64,000 nucleotides of DNA from SHZI01 sp964417725 (lineage in GTDB: Bacteria > Pseudomonadota > Gammaproteobacteria > Steroidobacterales > GCA-2729495), in NCBI GenBank assembly GCA_964417725.1, contig CAYQIV010000012.1, forward strand, positions 1-64,000, read 5' to 3'. Position numbers and translations under genes: made by a program. The first letter of the stretch is position 1, and every line of letters begins with the position of its first letter. This document shows, piece by piece, positions 16,959 to 25,272 of the stretch. The notes below the pieces were generated by a model. The model ran no database searches, was not told where the DNA came from, and saw only the letters and a list, made by a program, of their open reading frames with translations.

Positions 16959-17844
16959 ACAGGGTCATGAGTGCGACCACCGGGCACCAGATCATCCACA
17001 GGCAGCGCATCACGATGCCGCGGGCGGCCCGGATACGCACCAGCGCATCGCCTGGCATGCCGATATCCGCCGCCTCCCTGCCGGTCGCGGCAAGGCCGAC
17101 CCGCGCCATGATCATGGCGTTCGAGTCGGCCAGCGACAGCTCGGCACCGCGGGATTCCCGCCAATGGGTCAACGCCGCCTCGAAATTACCCGCCAGACCA
17201 TAGGCCACCAACAGCAGTCGCGATGGAATCCAGCCGACCAGCGCATGCAACTGGCGCAACACCTCGCTGACGGCGGCTGCGGGTCCCGGCTCTGGCCGCG
17301 AGCGCTGGTGCTCCATGCGCCGGCGCATCAGGTCGACGACACGAAACAGCCACGCGCCGGCCGGGCCCAGCACCAGGAACCAGAAAATCACGCCAAAGAT
17401 GCGGTTGTTCGCCTGGACATAGATGGCCCGCTCGACCGCCTCATTGCGCGCTGCCGCTACCGCCGGCGGCTCACGCTCGAGCAACTCCCTGGCGACATGC
17501 TGCAACTTCGCCTGATCATCCGCCTCAAGGGCCTGGCAATACTCGTCGACCTCGTCATCCAGATCGCGGGGACCAAGAGAAAACAACAGGACCAGCACGG
17601 AAAAAAGAAAGAACGGGATCTGCAGGAATTCATCCCAGAGCAACCCGGCAGCCACGGCCACCGGCGCAACGAGCAACAACACGGACAGGACCAGTCCGGC
17701 GAAGGTCAAAAAACGGTGGCGCGTCGACGCATGGCGAAAAAACCGGTCGAAAAGCGGATCGAGCCAGCGAAATTCGCGCAGGTGAAAGAGATGGGTCAAG
17801 CCACGCTCTATGGCCAGCCCAAGCAACAGCGCAAGAAAATTCAT
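16942..17844 (-). CDS. ampE: AmpE-like inner-membrane protein
   Basis: Integral membrane protein of the AmpE/CobD-like family, 300 residues. The N terminus (NFLALLLGLAIERGL) and segments near residues 48-70, 75-90, 147-165 and the C terminus (MRCLWMIWCPVVALMTLY) are hydrophobic. RVNLA-like repeats of the family are weak, but GIPSRLL-like WIPSRLLLVAYGLAGNFEAALTHW is typical. Its function is unsettled: it is encoded with AmpD and has been proposed to sense cell-wall status. It lies 58 bp after ampD and overlaps btuF. Confidence 0.85.
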   Translation of the reverse strand: MNFLALLLGLAIERGLTHLFHLREFRWLDPLFDRFFRHASTRHRFLTFAGLVLSVLLLVAPVAVAAGLLWDEFLQIPFFLFSVLVLLFSLGPRDLDDEVDEYCQALEADDQAKLQHVARELLEREPPAVAAARNEAVERAIYVQANNRIFGVIFWFLVLGPAGAWLFRVVDLMRRRMEHQRSRPEPGPAAAVSEVLRQLHALVGWIPSRLLLVAYGLAGNFEAALTHWRESRGAELSLADSNAMIMARVGLAATGREAADIGMPGDALVRIRAARGIVMRCLWMIWCPVVALMTLYDWLS

Positions 17845-17902
17845 CGGGACAGTTCCATCAGGCGCCTAGTGTAGTGTCATGTCCGTGGACTGACAAAACG
17901 CA

Positions 17903-18493
17903 TCAGGAGGCGTGGCCACCAGCCCGGGCCGTCAACACCGCAAGCCGGGACCAGTCGAAGGCCGGACCCGGATCGGTCTTGCGCCCCGGCGCCACATCGC
18001 CATGACCAACCACCGGCGCCGATGCGAGTTCGGGATACGCTTTCCCCAGCACATGGATCAGGGCGGCCAATCGCTGGTACTGAATGGCCGCATAGGGAAC
18101 ATCGTCTCCACCCTCGAGTTCGATGCCGATGGAAAAGTCATTGCAGGCCTCGCGACCACACCAGGTCGATGGGCCGGCATGCCAGGCGCGGCGATGAAGG
18201 GGCACGAACTGGACCACCTCCCCATCGCGGCGCACCAGCAGGTGAGACGAGACGCGCAACCCGGCGATCGCGGCAAAGTAAGGGTGGGCATCTGCGTCGA
18301 GGCAGTTGGTGAACAGGTGTTCTATCCAGGGCCCACCGAACTCGTTGGGCGGCAGGGAAATACCGTGGATGACGATGAGTTCGGCGGCCATACCCGGTGG
18401 GCGGTCGTCGCAATTGGACGATGGCACCTGTCGTGCGCCGGCCACAAGGCCGCTGGTCCGATCGACGCGCAGATCCGGCCACTCAGCACCCAT
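17903..18493 (-). CDS. ampD: 1,6-anhydro-N-acetylmuramyl-L-alanine amidase
   Basis: Cytoplasmic zinc amidase that splits anhydroMurNAc from recycled peptides. Its loss derepresses AmpC beta-lactamase in organisms that have AmpR. The 196-residue protein shows the amidase_2 zinc ligands H43 (VIHGISLP), H164 (GHGDVAPGRKTDPG) and D174, plus HAGPSTWCGREACNDFSIGIELEG. I use the ATG at 18493 because the family begins just before GLV-x-GARQVPS; the frame stays open to 18529. It precedes ampE, the classical ampDE pair. No ampC or ampR is in the window. Confidence 0.93.
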   Translation of the reverse strand: MGAEWPDLRVDRTSGLVAGARQVPSSNCDDRPPGMAAELIVIHGISLPPNEFGGPWIEHLFTNCLDADAHPYFAAIAGLRVSSHLLVRRDGEVVQFVPLHRRAWHAGPSTWCGREACNDFSIGIELEGGDDVPYAAIQYQRLAALIHVLGKAYPELASAPVVGHGDVAPGRKTDPGPAFDWSRLAVLTARAGGHAS

Positions 18494-18557
18494 GCCCACC
18501 CCCTTGTGGTGCCCGAAGCCACGCTGCACCCGTACCCTGATCGGTGATAATCACGCC

Positions 18558-19298
18558 ATGCACCCACCACGCATCTACGCTGCCATCACCCTGGTTCCCG
18601 GCACCGCACAGGTGCTGGATGACGCCGCGTCCAGCCACGTGACCCGCGTCCTGCGACTGCGCGTCGGCGATCCTATCATCGCCTTCGATGGCAGCGGCAG
18701 CGAGTATCCGGCCACCATCATGTCGACCGGCAAGCGCCAGGTCGGGATCTCCACCGGCACCGGGCACCGCGTCGACCGCGAATCACCGCTGGCGATCACC
18801 CTCTGGCAGGGACTGAGCCGGTCACAACGCATGGACATGGTCATCCAGAAGGCCACAGAGCTGGGGGTCCGGGCCATCCAGCCGGTGGTCACGCAACGCA
18901 GCGTGGTACGGCTCGACGAGGCACGCAGCGCGAGCAGGGTGGTCCACTGGCAGCGCATCGCCATCAACGCCTGCGAGCAGTGCGGTCGTACCATCCCGCC
19001 CGTGGTCCATGCCCCGCTGCCACTCGACGCCGCACTGGCAGCGCATCCGGCAAGTGGCCTCGCCCTGCTGCTCGACCCAGGCAGCACCGACAGCCACGTA
19101 TTGCGCACACCGGTACCCGCCCCCGTCACCCTTGCCATCGGCCCGGAGGGCGGCTTTTGCCCAGCAGAGCAAGCCGCCCTGCGCGATGCGGGGTTCCGCA
19201 GCCTGTGCCTTGGGCCACGCATACTGCGCACCGAAACGGCCCCTCTCGTGGCGCTGAGCATCCTGCAGTATGTCGCCGGCGACCTGCGCCCGGCCTGA
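18558..19298 (+). CDS. rsmE: 16S rRNA m3U1498 methyltransferase
   Basis: SPOUT-class methyltransferase that methylates N3 of U1498 in 16S rRNA. The 246-residue protein has the N-terminal PUA-like part (HVTRVLRLRVGDPIIAFDGSG), QGLSRSQRMDMVIQKATELGV, and the trefoil-knot AdoMet loop AIGPEGGFCPAEQAAL followed by LGPRILRTETAPLVAL, all hallmark RsmE segments. I start at the ATG at 18558, which fits the family; an upstream in-frame extension would overlap divergent ampD. It converges with chpC. Confidence 0.95.
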   Translation: MHPPRIYAAITLVPGTAQVLDDAASSHVTRVLRLRVGDPIIAFDGSGSEYPATIMSTGKRQVGISTGTGHRVDRESPLAITLWQGLSRSQRMDMVIQKATELGVRAIQPVVTQRSVVRLDEARSASRVVHWQRIAINACEQCGRTIPPVVHAPLPLDAALAAHPASGLALLLDPGSTDSHVLRTPVPAPVTLAIGPEGGFCPAEQAALRDAGFRSLCLGPRILRTETAPLVALSILQYVAGDLRPA

Positions 19299-19311
19299 GC
19301 AGCCGCTCAGG
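19294..19311. terminator. hairpin between rsmE and chpC (possible bidirectional terminator)
   Basis: CCTGAGC-AGCC-GCTCAGG is a perfect 7-bp stem containing both stop codons (rsmE TGA at 19296-19298; chpC stop at 19307-19309). No T tract on either side. Confidence 0.5.
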
Positions 19312-19816
19312 ACAAGGGCATGGCTGGCCGGTCGAGCGCAGCCTGCAACATCGATTCGATGACTTCGAGGTCCGGGATCAGCGGATGGTCGTTGATCATC
19401 TTCGCCTGGCAGATCACCGGCCCGGACTCCGGCCATGACTGACCCGGGTCGATCTCGAGGACCCTGCGATTGATGCGCACCAGTTGCGGGAAGCCCTCGG
19501 TGTACAGGCCAAAGCAACCGACACCCGGCTGGCCGGTGATGGCGTTGAGGATGACGACCCGAGTGCGCCCACCGGGCGGCGCAGGTTCGAGCCCGGCGAG
19601 CTCCTCGAAGGACAGCACCGGCACGGAGCGGCCATTCCACTGAATCATTCCCTTGAGCCAGGGCGGGGCATCGGCCAGCGGCTCCGGGGTCGTGTGGCGC
19701 ACGACCTCGGCGACACAGGCCCGCGGCAGGATCAACCGCGCATGGCTGAGTGGAATCAGCAGACTGTACAGTTCATCGTCGGCGTGGACCCGACCGTCAT
19801 TGCCCATGTCAGCCAC
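19307..19816 (-). CDS. chpC: CheW-domain chemosensory coupling protein (ChpC-like)
   Basis: Single CheW domain of 169 residues: DELYSLLIPLSHARLILPRACVAEVVR, then WLKGMIQWNGRSVPVLSFEELAG, the conserved CheW core where GxIxWxGxxxPV is retained. It probably links a receptor to the ChpA kinase in the pilus-controlling chemosensory array. The start overlaps the end of chpA by 8 bp, so it is the last gene of the pilG-H-I-J-chpA-chpC operon. In pseudomonads chpB separates chpA and chpC; it is absent here. Confidence 0.85.
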   Translation of the reverse strand: MADMGNDGRVHADDELYSLLIPLSHARLILPRACVAEVVRHTTPEPLADAPPWLKGMIQWNGRSVPVLSFEELAGLEPAPPGGRTRVVILNAITGQPGVGCFGLYTEGFPQLVRINRRVLEIDPGQSWPESGPVICQAKMINDHPLIPDLEVIESMLQAALDRPAMPLS

Positions 19817-22800
19817 CCTTCGACATCGACAGCAGGTGATGGACCGCCTCCATGAGCTGCCTCTCCTGGTAGGGCTTGCCGAGGTAATCGTTGACGCCGA
19901 TCTCGATGGCCCGTGCCCGGTGCTTTTCGCTGACCCGGGAGGTCACCATGATGATGGGCAACATGGCGGTGTCGCTGTTGTTGCGCACGTAACGCGCGAA
20001 TTCGTAACCATCCATGCGCGGCATCTCGACATCGAGAAGGATGATGTCAGGGCGATTATCCTGCAGCACGCTGATCGCCTCGACACCATCCTTGGCCGTC
20101 AGCACGCGGAATCCGTTGCGTTCGAGCAGACGCTGCGTCACCCGGCGCATGGTGATCGAATCATCGACGACGAGCGCCACCTTCTCGCGCGGTGCCGTTT
20201 CGACAGGCTGGGGCTGTGCCATGTCAGGTGCCGGTCGCGCACTGCGCACCAGCGCACCGGCATCCAGAATGATGACGACCCGCCCATCCCCCAATATCGT
20301 CGCGCCGGAAATACCGCGGATCGTCGCCAGCTGGCCACCGACCGGTTTGACGACAATCTCGCGGCTGTCGAGCATCTCGTCGGCGATCAGCGCCGCGGAG
20401 TTTTCCCCGGCGCGCACCAGGATGACCGACAACCGCTCCATCTCGTCCGGCAACCGTGCCGACCCGAGGCCGAGGTACTGGCCGAGATAGCGGAACATGT
20501 ATTTCTGGCCGCCGTATTCGATGGCCGGTTCGGGCTCCGCCATGCGCGCCTCGAAATCCCGACGCATGATGCGGATGATGCCCTCGACGGTCGGCAACGG
20601 TAACGCATAGAGCTCGGTGCCGGTGCGCACGATCAGCGCCTGGGTGATGGCCAGGGTGAACGGCAGGCGCAGGGTGAACGTCGTGCCCTTGCCACGTTCG
20701 GAAGCAATCGACAGCGTACCGCCCAGACGGGCCACCTGGCTGGCCACCACGTCCATGCCAATCCCGCGGCCCGCGGCCTGGGTGAGCTGGTCGGCGGTCG
20801 AGAAGCCCGAGCGCAGGATGAACTGCATCGCCTCCTCGTCGGTCAACGCCATATCCCGGTCAATGAAACCCAGATCCAGCGCCTTGCGCCGGATGGCCGC
20901 GACGTCCAGCCCCCGGCCATCGTCACTGATCGCGATGATGACCTCGGCACCTTCGCGGCGGATACGGATCCTGATCGCACCACAGGCCGGCTTGCCGAGG
21001 GCCAGCCGCTCGGCAGGCGCCTCGATGCCATGGACGACCGCATTGCGCAGCATGTGCTCGAATGGGGGCAGCATCTTCTCCAACACCTGGCGATCCAGAT
21101 CGCCACTGCCCTCGATGACCAGCTCGGCTTCGCGACGTGTTTCCTTGGCGGTCTGCCGCACCAGACGGGCAAGCCGCGATGCATGCTGGTCGAACGGCAC
21201 CATGCGCGTGCGCATGAGCCCATCCTGCAATTCGTTGGCAATGCGCGACTGCTGGGTCAGCAGCGCATCGGCATCTGCCGTGACATTGCGCAGCAGGTCC
21301 TTGAGGCTGCTGACATCGCTGGCCGTCTCGGCCAGCCCACGCGACAGCTGTTGGATGGCCGAGTACTGGTCGAGCTCCAGCGGATCAAAATCGGCATCAC
21401 GCCGCGTCTCGCCCTGATGGCGAAACAGGATCTGCGCCTCGGTCTCCATCTCGAGGTTGCGCAGCTGGTCACGCAGGCGCTGCACCGTCTGGTCGAGCTC
21501 GGCAAGGTTGAACTCGATTTGCGACAGATGCTGCGCCAGGCGCGAGTTGGTGATACTGATCTCGCCGGCACCATTGAGCAGTTGCTCGAGCAGACCCGAC
21601 TCGATGCGGGCAAACTCGCGTGGCTCGGCACCGCGTGTTTCACGCAGCGCCCCGAACAACGGACTTTCCGCTTGCGGCACCGGCGGTGCCTGGAGGTCAC
21701 GCGCCAGCACGCTGAGGCGTTCCAGCGCCGGCGGCAGGGCATCGGGCAGGCGCTGCTCATCTTCACTGCCAGGCGTCGCCAGGTCTGGCCGGGCGATCGG
21801 TGACTCGTCGGCTGGCAATTCCTCGCCGGTGGGCGTTACGTCGTCGGCGGACGTCACGCCCTCTACCGGCGGCTGGCCCTCCGCCGCAGCAACCCCCTGC
21901 CCTGGCAGTGGTGGTTCGGCACCCCCGACCTCGGCATGGCCCCCCTCGACGGGCCCGGTGGCACCGCCAGCGGCAGGCGCCGCATCGACCCCTTCGACGA
22001 CCGCAACATCACCGCCGGCGAGCGCTGCGTTGATCCCCTCGACGACCGTGGACGCCGGCGGGCGCATCGTGCCCGAGGGGATTTCCTCACGCAGGGCATG
22101 CAACTCGTCGAAGGCGGCCTGGAGCAGGCGCCAGGTGTGATGCCCTGCTTCCAGCACGCCCTCGGCGATGCGGATGATCAGGGTCTCGAGGTCGTGGCTG
22201 AGGTCGCCCATGGCAGCAAGGCCGGCCATGCGCGCACCGCCCTTCAGGGTATGCAACCCCCGCTGAAGCTCCGCCAATGCCGCCGCCCTGTCCACACCGG
22301 CCACGACACGGGCGCACGCCGCGTCGCAGGCCTCGAGCAGCTCAGCCGCCTCCTCGGCAAAAATGGCCGCGACCTCGGCATCGAAGACGGTCTGGCGAAT
22401 GCTTTCCGCACCGGCCTCGGCACCCTCTGCGGACATTTCCGGCGTTTCCGCCACTTCCGGCAGCACGGGCAACTCCACCGAGAGGGTGCCGCCATCGGCC
22501 TGCTCGGCCGCGCGGGCAGCATGCTCGGCGACGAGTTGCTTCAACTCGGTCAGCCGGCCCTCCAGCGCCGCGCCGGACGGCAGCGGCACATCAGGGTCAC
22601 GCAGATGGTCGATCACGCCGGCGATGAAGTCAGCGGCATCCTGCACCGCAAGGCACATGGCGTCGTCTGGTGCGAGCTGATGCTCATGGAGTGCGGCGAT
22701 GAGGTCATTGAGGGGACGAGCCACGGCAACACCGGCTGCCACACCCGCCATCGTCAGGCTGCCATGCAGCGTATGGCCGGCACGAAACAAGTTGTCTGTC

Positions 22801-25268
22801 ACCGTCACCGGCCGCTCGGCGAGGCTTGCCTGAATCACGGCCAGATGAGACGCCACCTCACGAGAGAGGATGTCGAACAGCACCGGATCCATGGCGGGCG
22901 CCGGGGACTGCCCGACGAGATCGGCAGGAACGGCCGCCCGCTCATCGGCATCCGGCAACGGGCCGGCGGACGGCGCACCGATGTCCAGTACCGGGACCAG
23001 TTCGGTGGCATTGCCAACCTCGTCCCCTGTCGTTTCGGCCGCCGGGGCAACCGGCTCGCTGAAGCGCCTGGCCCCCGCCATCAAGTCGGCGATGTCACTG
23101 GCGGGGGGCTGCCCCACCTCGAGTTGCTCGATGAGTTCGGGTACGGCCGTGATGGCCCGGCGCAGGAACGCCACCAGATCGGGACCGGCCGGCACGCTGC
23201 CTTCGATCACGCGGTTGAGGAGGTGCTCGATACTCCAGGAAAACTCGCCGATCAGCACCGCGCCAACCATGCGCCCGCTGCCCTTGAGCGTGTGGAACGC
23301 TCGCCGCACGGTCAGCAACGCCTTGTCGTTGCCCTGGTCGAGCGCCCATGCCGGGAAATGCGCTTCGAGAGTCTCGACCACCTCGCGCGCTTCCTCGATG
23401 AAAAGCTCGAGGATCTCCGGATCAATCCCGGCGTCCCCTGCGACCATCGCCGGGCTGTCCGGCGATGGCGTCGTGGCGTCTCCCGCACCGACCACGACGG
23501 TCGCCGGGTGATCTGTTTCGACGAGCACCGAACGCGCGGCAGCCGAAGCCCTTTCCAGTTCACCCAGCGATGCCAGGCAGCGCATGGCGTTGTCGAGCAT
23601 CCACGACGGCTCACGGCGGCCGGCCTGGAGGGTCTCCATGTAGTACTCGACGCTGACGATCGCATCGGCCAGGCGTTCGAGCGCCTGACGTCGGGCCGAG
23701 GCGGCGTCCGGACCGATGACTTTGCCAATCGCCTCACGGATGCCGTCGATGACCTGCGCGGCAGGCGCCTTTTCCAGCAGCAGCAGGGCGGCGGCAATGC
23801 CGCGCAGCAACTGCGGTACGGTATCGAGTGCGGCCAACCGACCGTTGCGCTCGGTGACCTGGCTGATCGCATCCTTGACACGCGCCATATTGGCGAGGCA
23901 TTCGCGCATCACGGCGCCGGCCACCTCGCTCCGGCCGGCGGGCTCGTCGGCCATGCCGTCTACCGGCGGGTGAGCGGACTCGCCCGGGCTGACCATACCG
24001 ACAAGTTGCCGCTCAAGCCGATCCTCAACGGACAGCACAGCGGCCGCCATGTCGAGCAGCGTCTCATCAGTGGCCGGTTTCGCCGCACCAACGACCTCTT
24101 CGAGTACCGCCTGCTGAGTGCGGATCATGTCCCTCAGCTCGCCGAGGCCCAGCACGCCGAGCGTATCGCCGATGCGCTTGAGCAACTCGACCTGCGGAGC
24201 AAGCTCGTCGACGCGTTCCATGCCGGTGCGCACGTAGATATCCAGGACGTCCTTGACGCGCGTCAGGTCCTCGCTGATCGCGCTGGCCACGGTCTGCATC
24301 AGCCGCACGCTGGGCGCGGCGAGGCCTTCGCGGGCTGCCTCGATCTGCGCATCACCAGGAATCAGACCGCTCAGGTTGAAGGCCTCGCGGATCGCGCTGA
24401 CGCGCTCACCGGCGCTCGTCGAACGCGCGATGTAGTAAAGCAGGTTGTTGATGAGATCAACCGGCGGCTGGCTGGCGAAGCGCGCCTCACCGACGCTGTA
24501 AAGCCGTTTCATTTCCCTGTCGGCCTGGCCGATCAGGCGCTTGACGGCGACACTGGGCTCGATGCCATGGTCCGCCAACGCCTCGAGCACGCCACTGACC
24601 ACCCACCAGAGCTGATGAACGACTTCGCTGGTGGCGGCAGCCTCGAGCCGTTCCGCCACCTGCCGCAGCTGTGGCAGCACGCCCGTGCCATCGCCGCGGA
24701 TCCACCCCAGCAGGGCCAGCTGGAAACGCGGGCGCAGACCGCGGCACAACGCCGCGATGTCTTCTCCAGAGACCCGGCGCTCGATGACCTTGGGCTCACC
24801 GCTGGCCGGACCGAGGTTGAGCAGCAGCAGCGTGCTTTCAGAAAGCAGCGGGCGTCCGCGCGTCGCCCGCAGATCATTGAGCAGTGGCAGCAGGATGAGC
24901 GGTACATCCCGCCCACCGGCACAAAGCCGCTCGATATAGGCGGGCAGTTGCACCGCCGCCCGCATGACGGTCTCGATGGCCTCGTCGGGATGCGGGTCGC
25001 GGCGATTGCGCAGGAGATGCCGGCAGGTCTGCTCCATTTCCTCGGCGAGCAGGCAGGCTCCGCCCGTCTCGGTCAGCTGGAGGACGCCGCGCACCGTGTG
25101 CAGCAGGTTGGCACAGCGTTCGAGCGGTACGCTGCCCAGACCCCCATCCGCATACTGCTCCAGCGCAACGCGAACATCGTTGAGCGTCACCATCAACTCG
25201 TCGTGAACGAGATGCAGTGGTTGCACGGTGGCATCCTGGGCGGCGCGGATTTCGGATGAGGCCTGCAC
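19809..25268 (-). CDS. chpA: ChpA-type hybrid CheA kinase with several Hpt domains, CheW and receiver domain
   Basis: Central kinase of the Pil-Chp pathway that controls type IV pilus extension, retraction and cAMP, 1819 residues. Hpt-type segments are visible: HTLKGSGRMVG (about 656), a divergent HTLHGSLTMAG (about 828) and HTLKGGARMAG (about 1004). Further N-terminal regions look like degenerate Hpt folds. An Ala/Val/Glu/Pro-rich linker (about 1070-1180) leads to the dimerisation helices. The ATPase follows with HMLRNAVVHGIE (N box), ISDDGRGLD and GRGIGMDVV (G boxes), then a CheW-like domain and a receiver with LLDVEMP (Asp about 1744). It is shorter than P. aeruginosa ChpA, with fewer Xpt/Hpt modules. 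Four bp separate it from pilJ. Confidence 0.93.
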   Translation of the reverse strand: MQASSEIRAAQDATVQPLHLVHDELMVTLNDVRVALEQYADGGLGSVPLERCANLLHTVRGVLQLTETGGACLLAEEMEQTCRHLLRNRRDPHPDEAIETVMRAAVQLPAYIERLCAGGRDVPLILLPLLNDLRATRGRPLLSESTLLLLNLGPASGEPKVIERRVSGEDIAALCRGLRPRFQLALLGWIRGDGTGVLPQLRQVAERLEAAATSEVVHQLWWVVSGVLEALADHGIEPSVAVKRLIGQADREMKRLYSVGEARFASQPPVDLINNLLYYIARSTSAGERVSAIREAFNLSGLIPGDAQIEAAREGLAAPSVRLMQTVASAISEDLTRVKDVLDIYVRTGMERVDELAPQVELLKRIGDTLGVLGLGELRDMIRTQQAVLEEVVGAAKPATDETLLDMAAAVLSVEDRLERQLVGMVSPGESAHPPVDGMADEPAGRSEVAGAVMRECLANMARVKDAISQVTERNGRLAALDTVPQLLRGIAAALLLLEKAPAAQVIDGIREAIGKVIGPDAASARRQALERLADAIVSVEYYMETLQAGRREPSWMLDNAMRCLASLGELERASAAARSVLVETDHPATVVVGAGDATTPSPDSPAMVAGDAGIDPEILELFIEEAREVVETLEAHFPAWALDQGNDKALLTVRRAFHTLKGSGRMVGAVLIGEFSWSIEHLLNRVIEGSVPAGPDLVAFLRRAITAVPELIEQLEVGQPPASDIADLMAGARRFSEPVAPAAETTGDEVGNATELVPVLDIGAPSAGPLPDADERAAVPADLVGQSPAPAMDPVLFDILSREVASHLAVIQASLAERPVTVTDNLFRAGHTLHGSLTMAGVAAGVAVARPLNDLIAALHEHQLAPDDAMCLAVQDAADFIAGVIDHLRDPDVPLPSGAALEGRLTELKQLVAEHAARAAEQADGGTLSVELPVLPEVAETPEMSAEGAEAGAESIRQTVFDAEVAAIFAEEAAELLEACDAACARVVAGVDRAAALAELQRGLHTLKGGARMAGLAAMGDLSHDLETLIIRIAEGVLEAGHHTWRLLQAAFDELHALREEIPSGTMRPPASTVVEGINAALAGGDVAVVEGVDAAPAAGGATGPVEGGHAEVGGAEPPLPGQGVAAAEGQPPVEGVTSADDVTPTGEELPADESPIARPDLATPGSEDEQRLPDALPPALERLSVLARDLQAPPVPQAESPLFGALRETRGAEPREFARIESGLLEQLLNGAGEISITNSRLAQHLSQIEFNLAELDQTVQRLRDQLRNLEMETEAQILFRHQGETRRDADFDPLELDQYSAIQQLSRGLAETASDVSSLKDLLRNVTADADALLTQQSRIANELQDGLMRTRMVPFDQHASRLARLVRQTAKETRREAELVIEGSGDLDRQVLEKMLPPFEHMLRNAVVHGIEAPAERLALGKPACGAIRIRIRREGAEVIIAISDDGRGLDVAAIRRKALDLGFIDRDMALTDEEAMQFILRSGFSTADQLTQAAGRGIGMDVVASQVARLGGTLSIASERGKGTTFTLRLPFTLAITQALIVRTGTELYALPLPTVEGIIRIMRRDFEARMAEPEPAIEYGGQKYMFRYLGQYLGLGSARLPDEMERLSVILVRAGENSAALIADEMLDSREIVVKPVGGQLATIRGISGATILGDGRVVIILDAGALVRSARPAPDMAQPQPVETAPREKVALVVDDSITMRRVTQRLLERNGFRVLTAKDGVEAISVLQDNRPDIILLDVEMPRMDGYEFARYVRNNSDTAMLPIIMVTSRVSEKHRARAIEIGVNDYLGKPYQERQLMEAVHHLLSMSKGG

Positions 25269-25272
25269 TGGA

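Noticed and set aside
21936..25259. A 1107-codon open frame on the plus strand opposite chpA.
   Set aside because: It is a frame shadow of the GC-rich chpA gene: no recognisable domain, and an Arg/His/Gln-rich composition typical of antisense frames. The minus strand has clear Hpt, CheA, CheW and receiver motifs.
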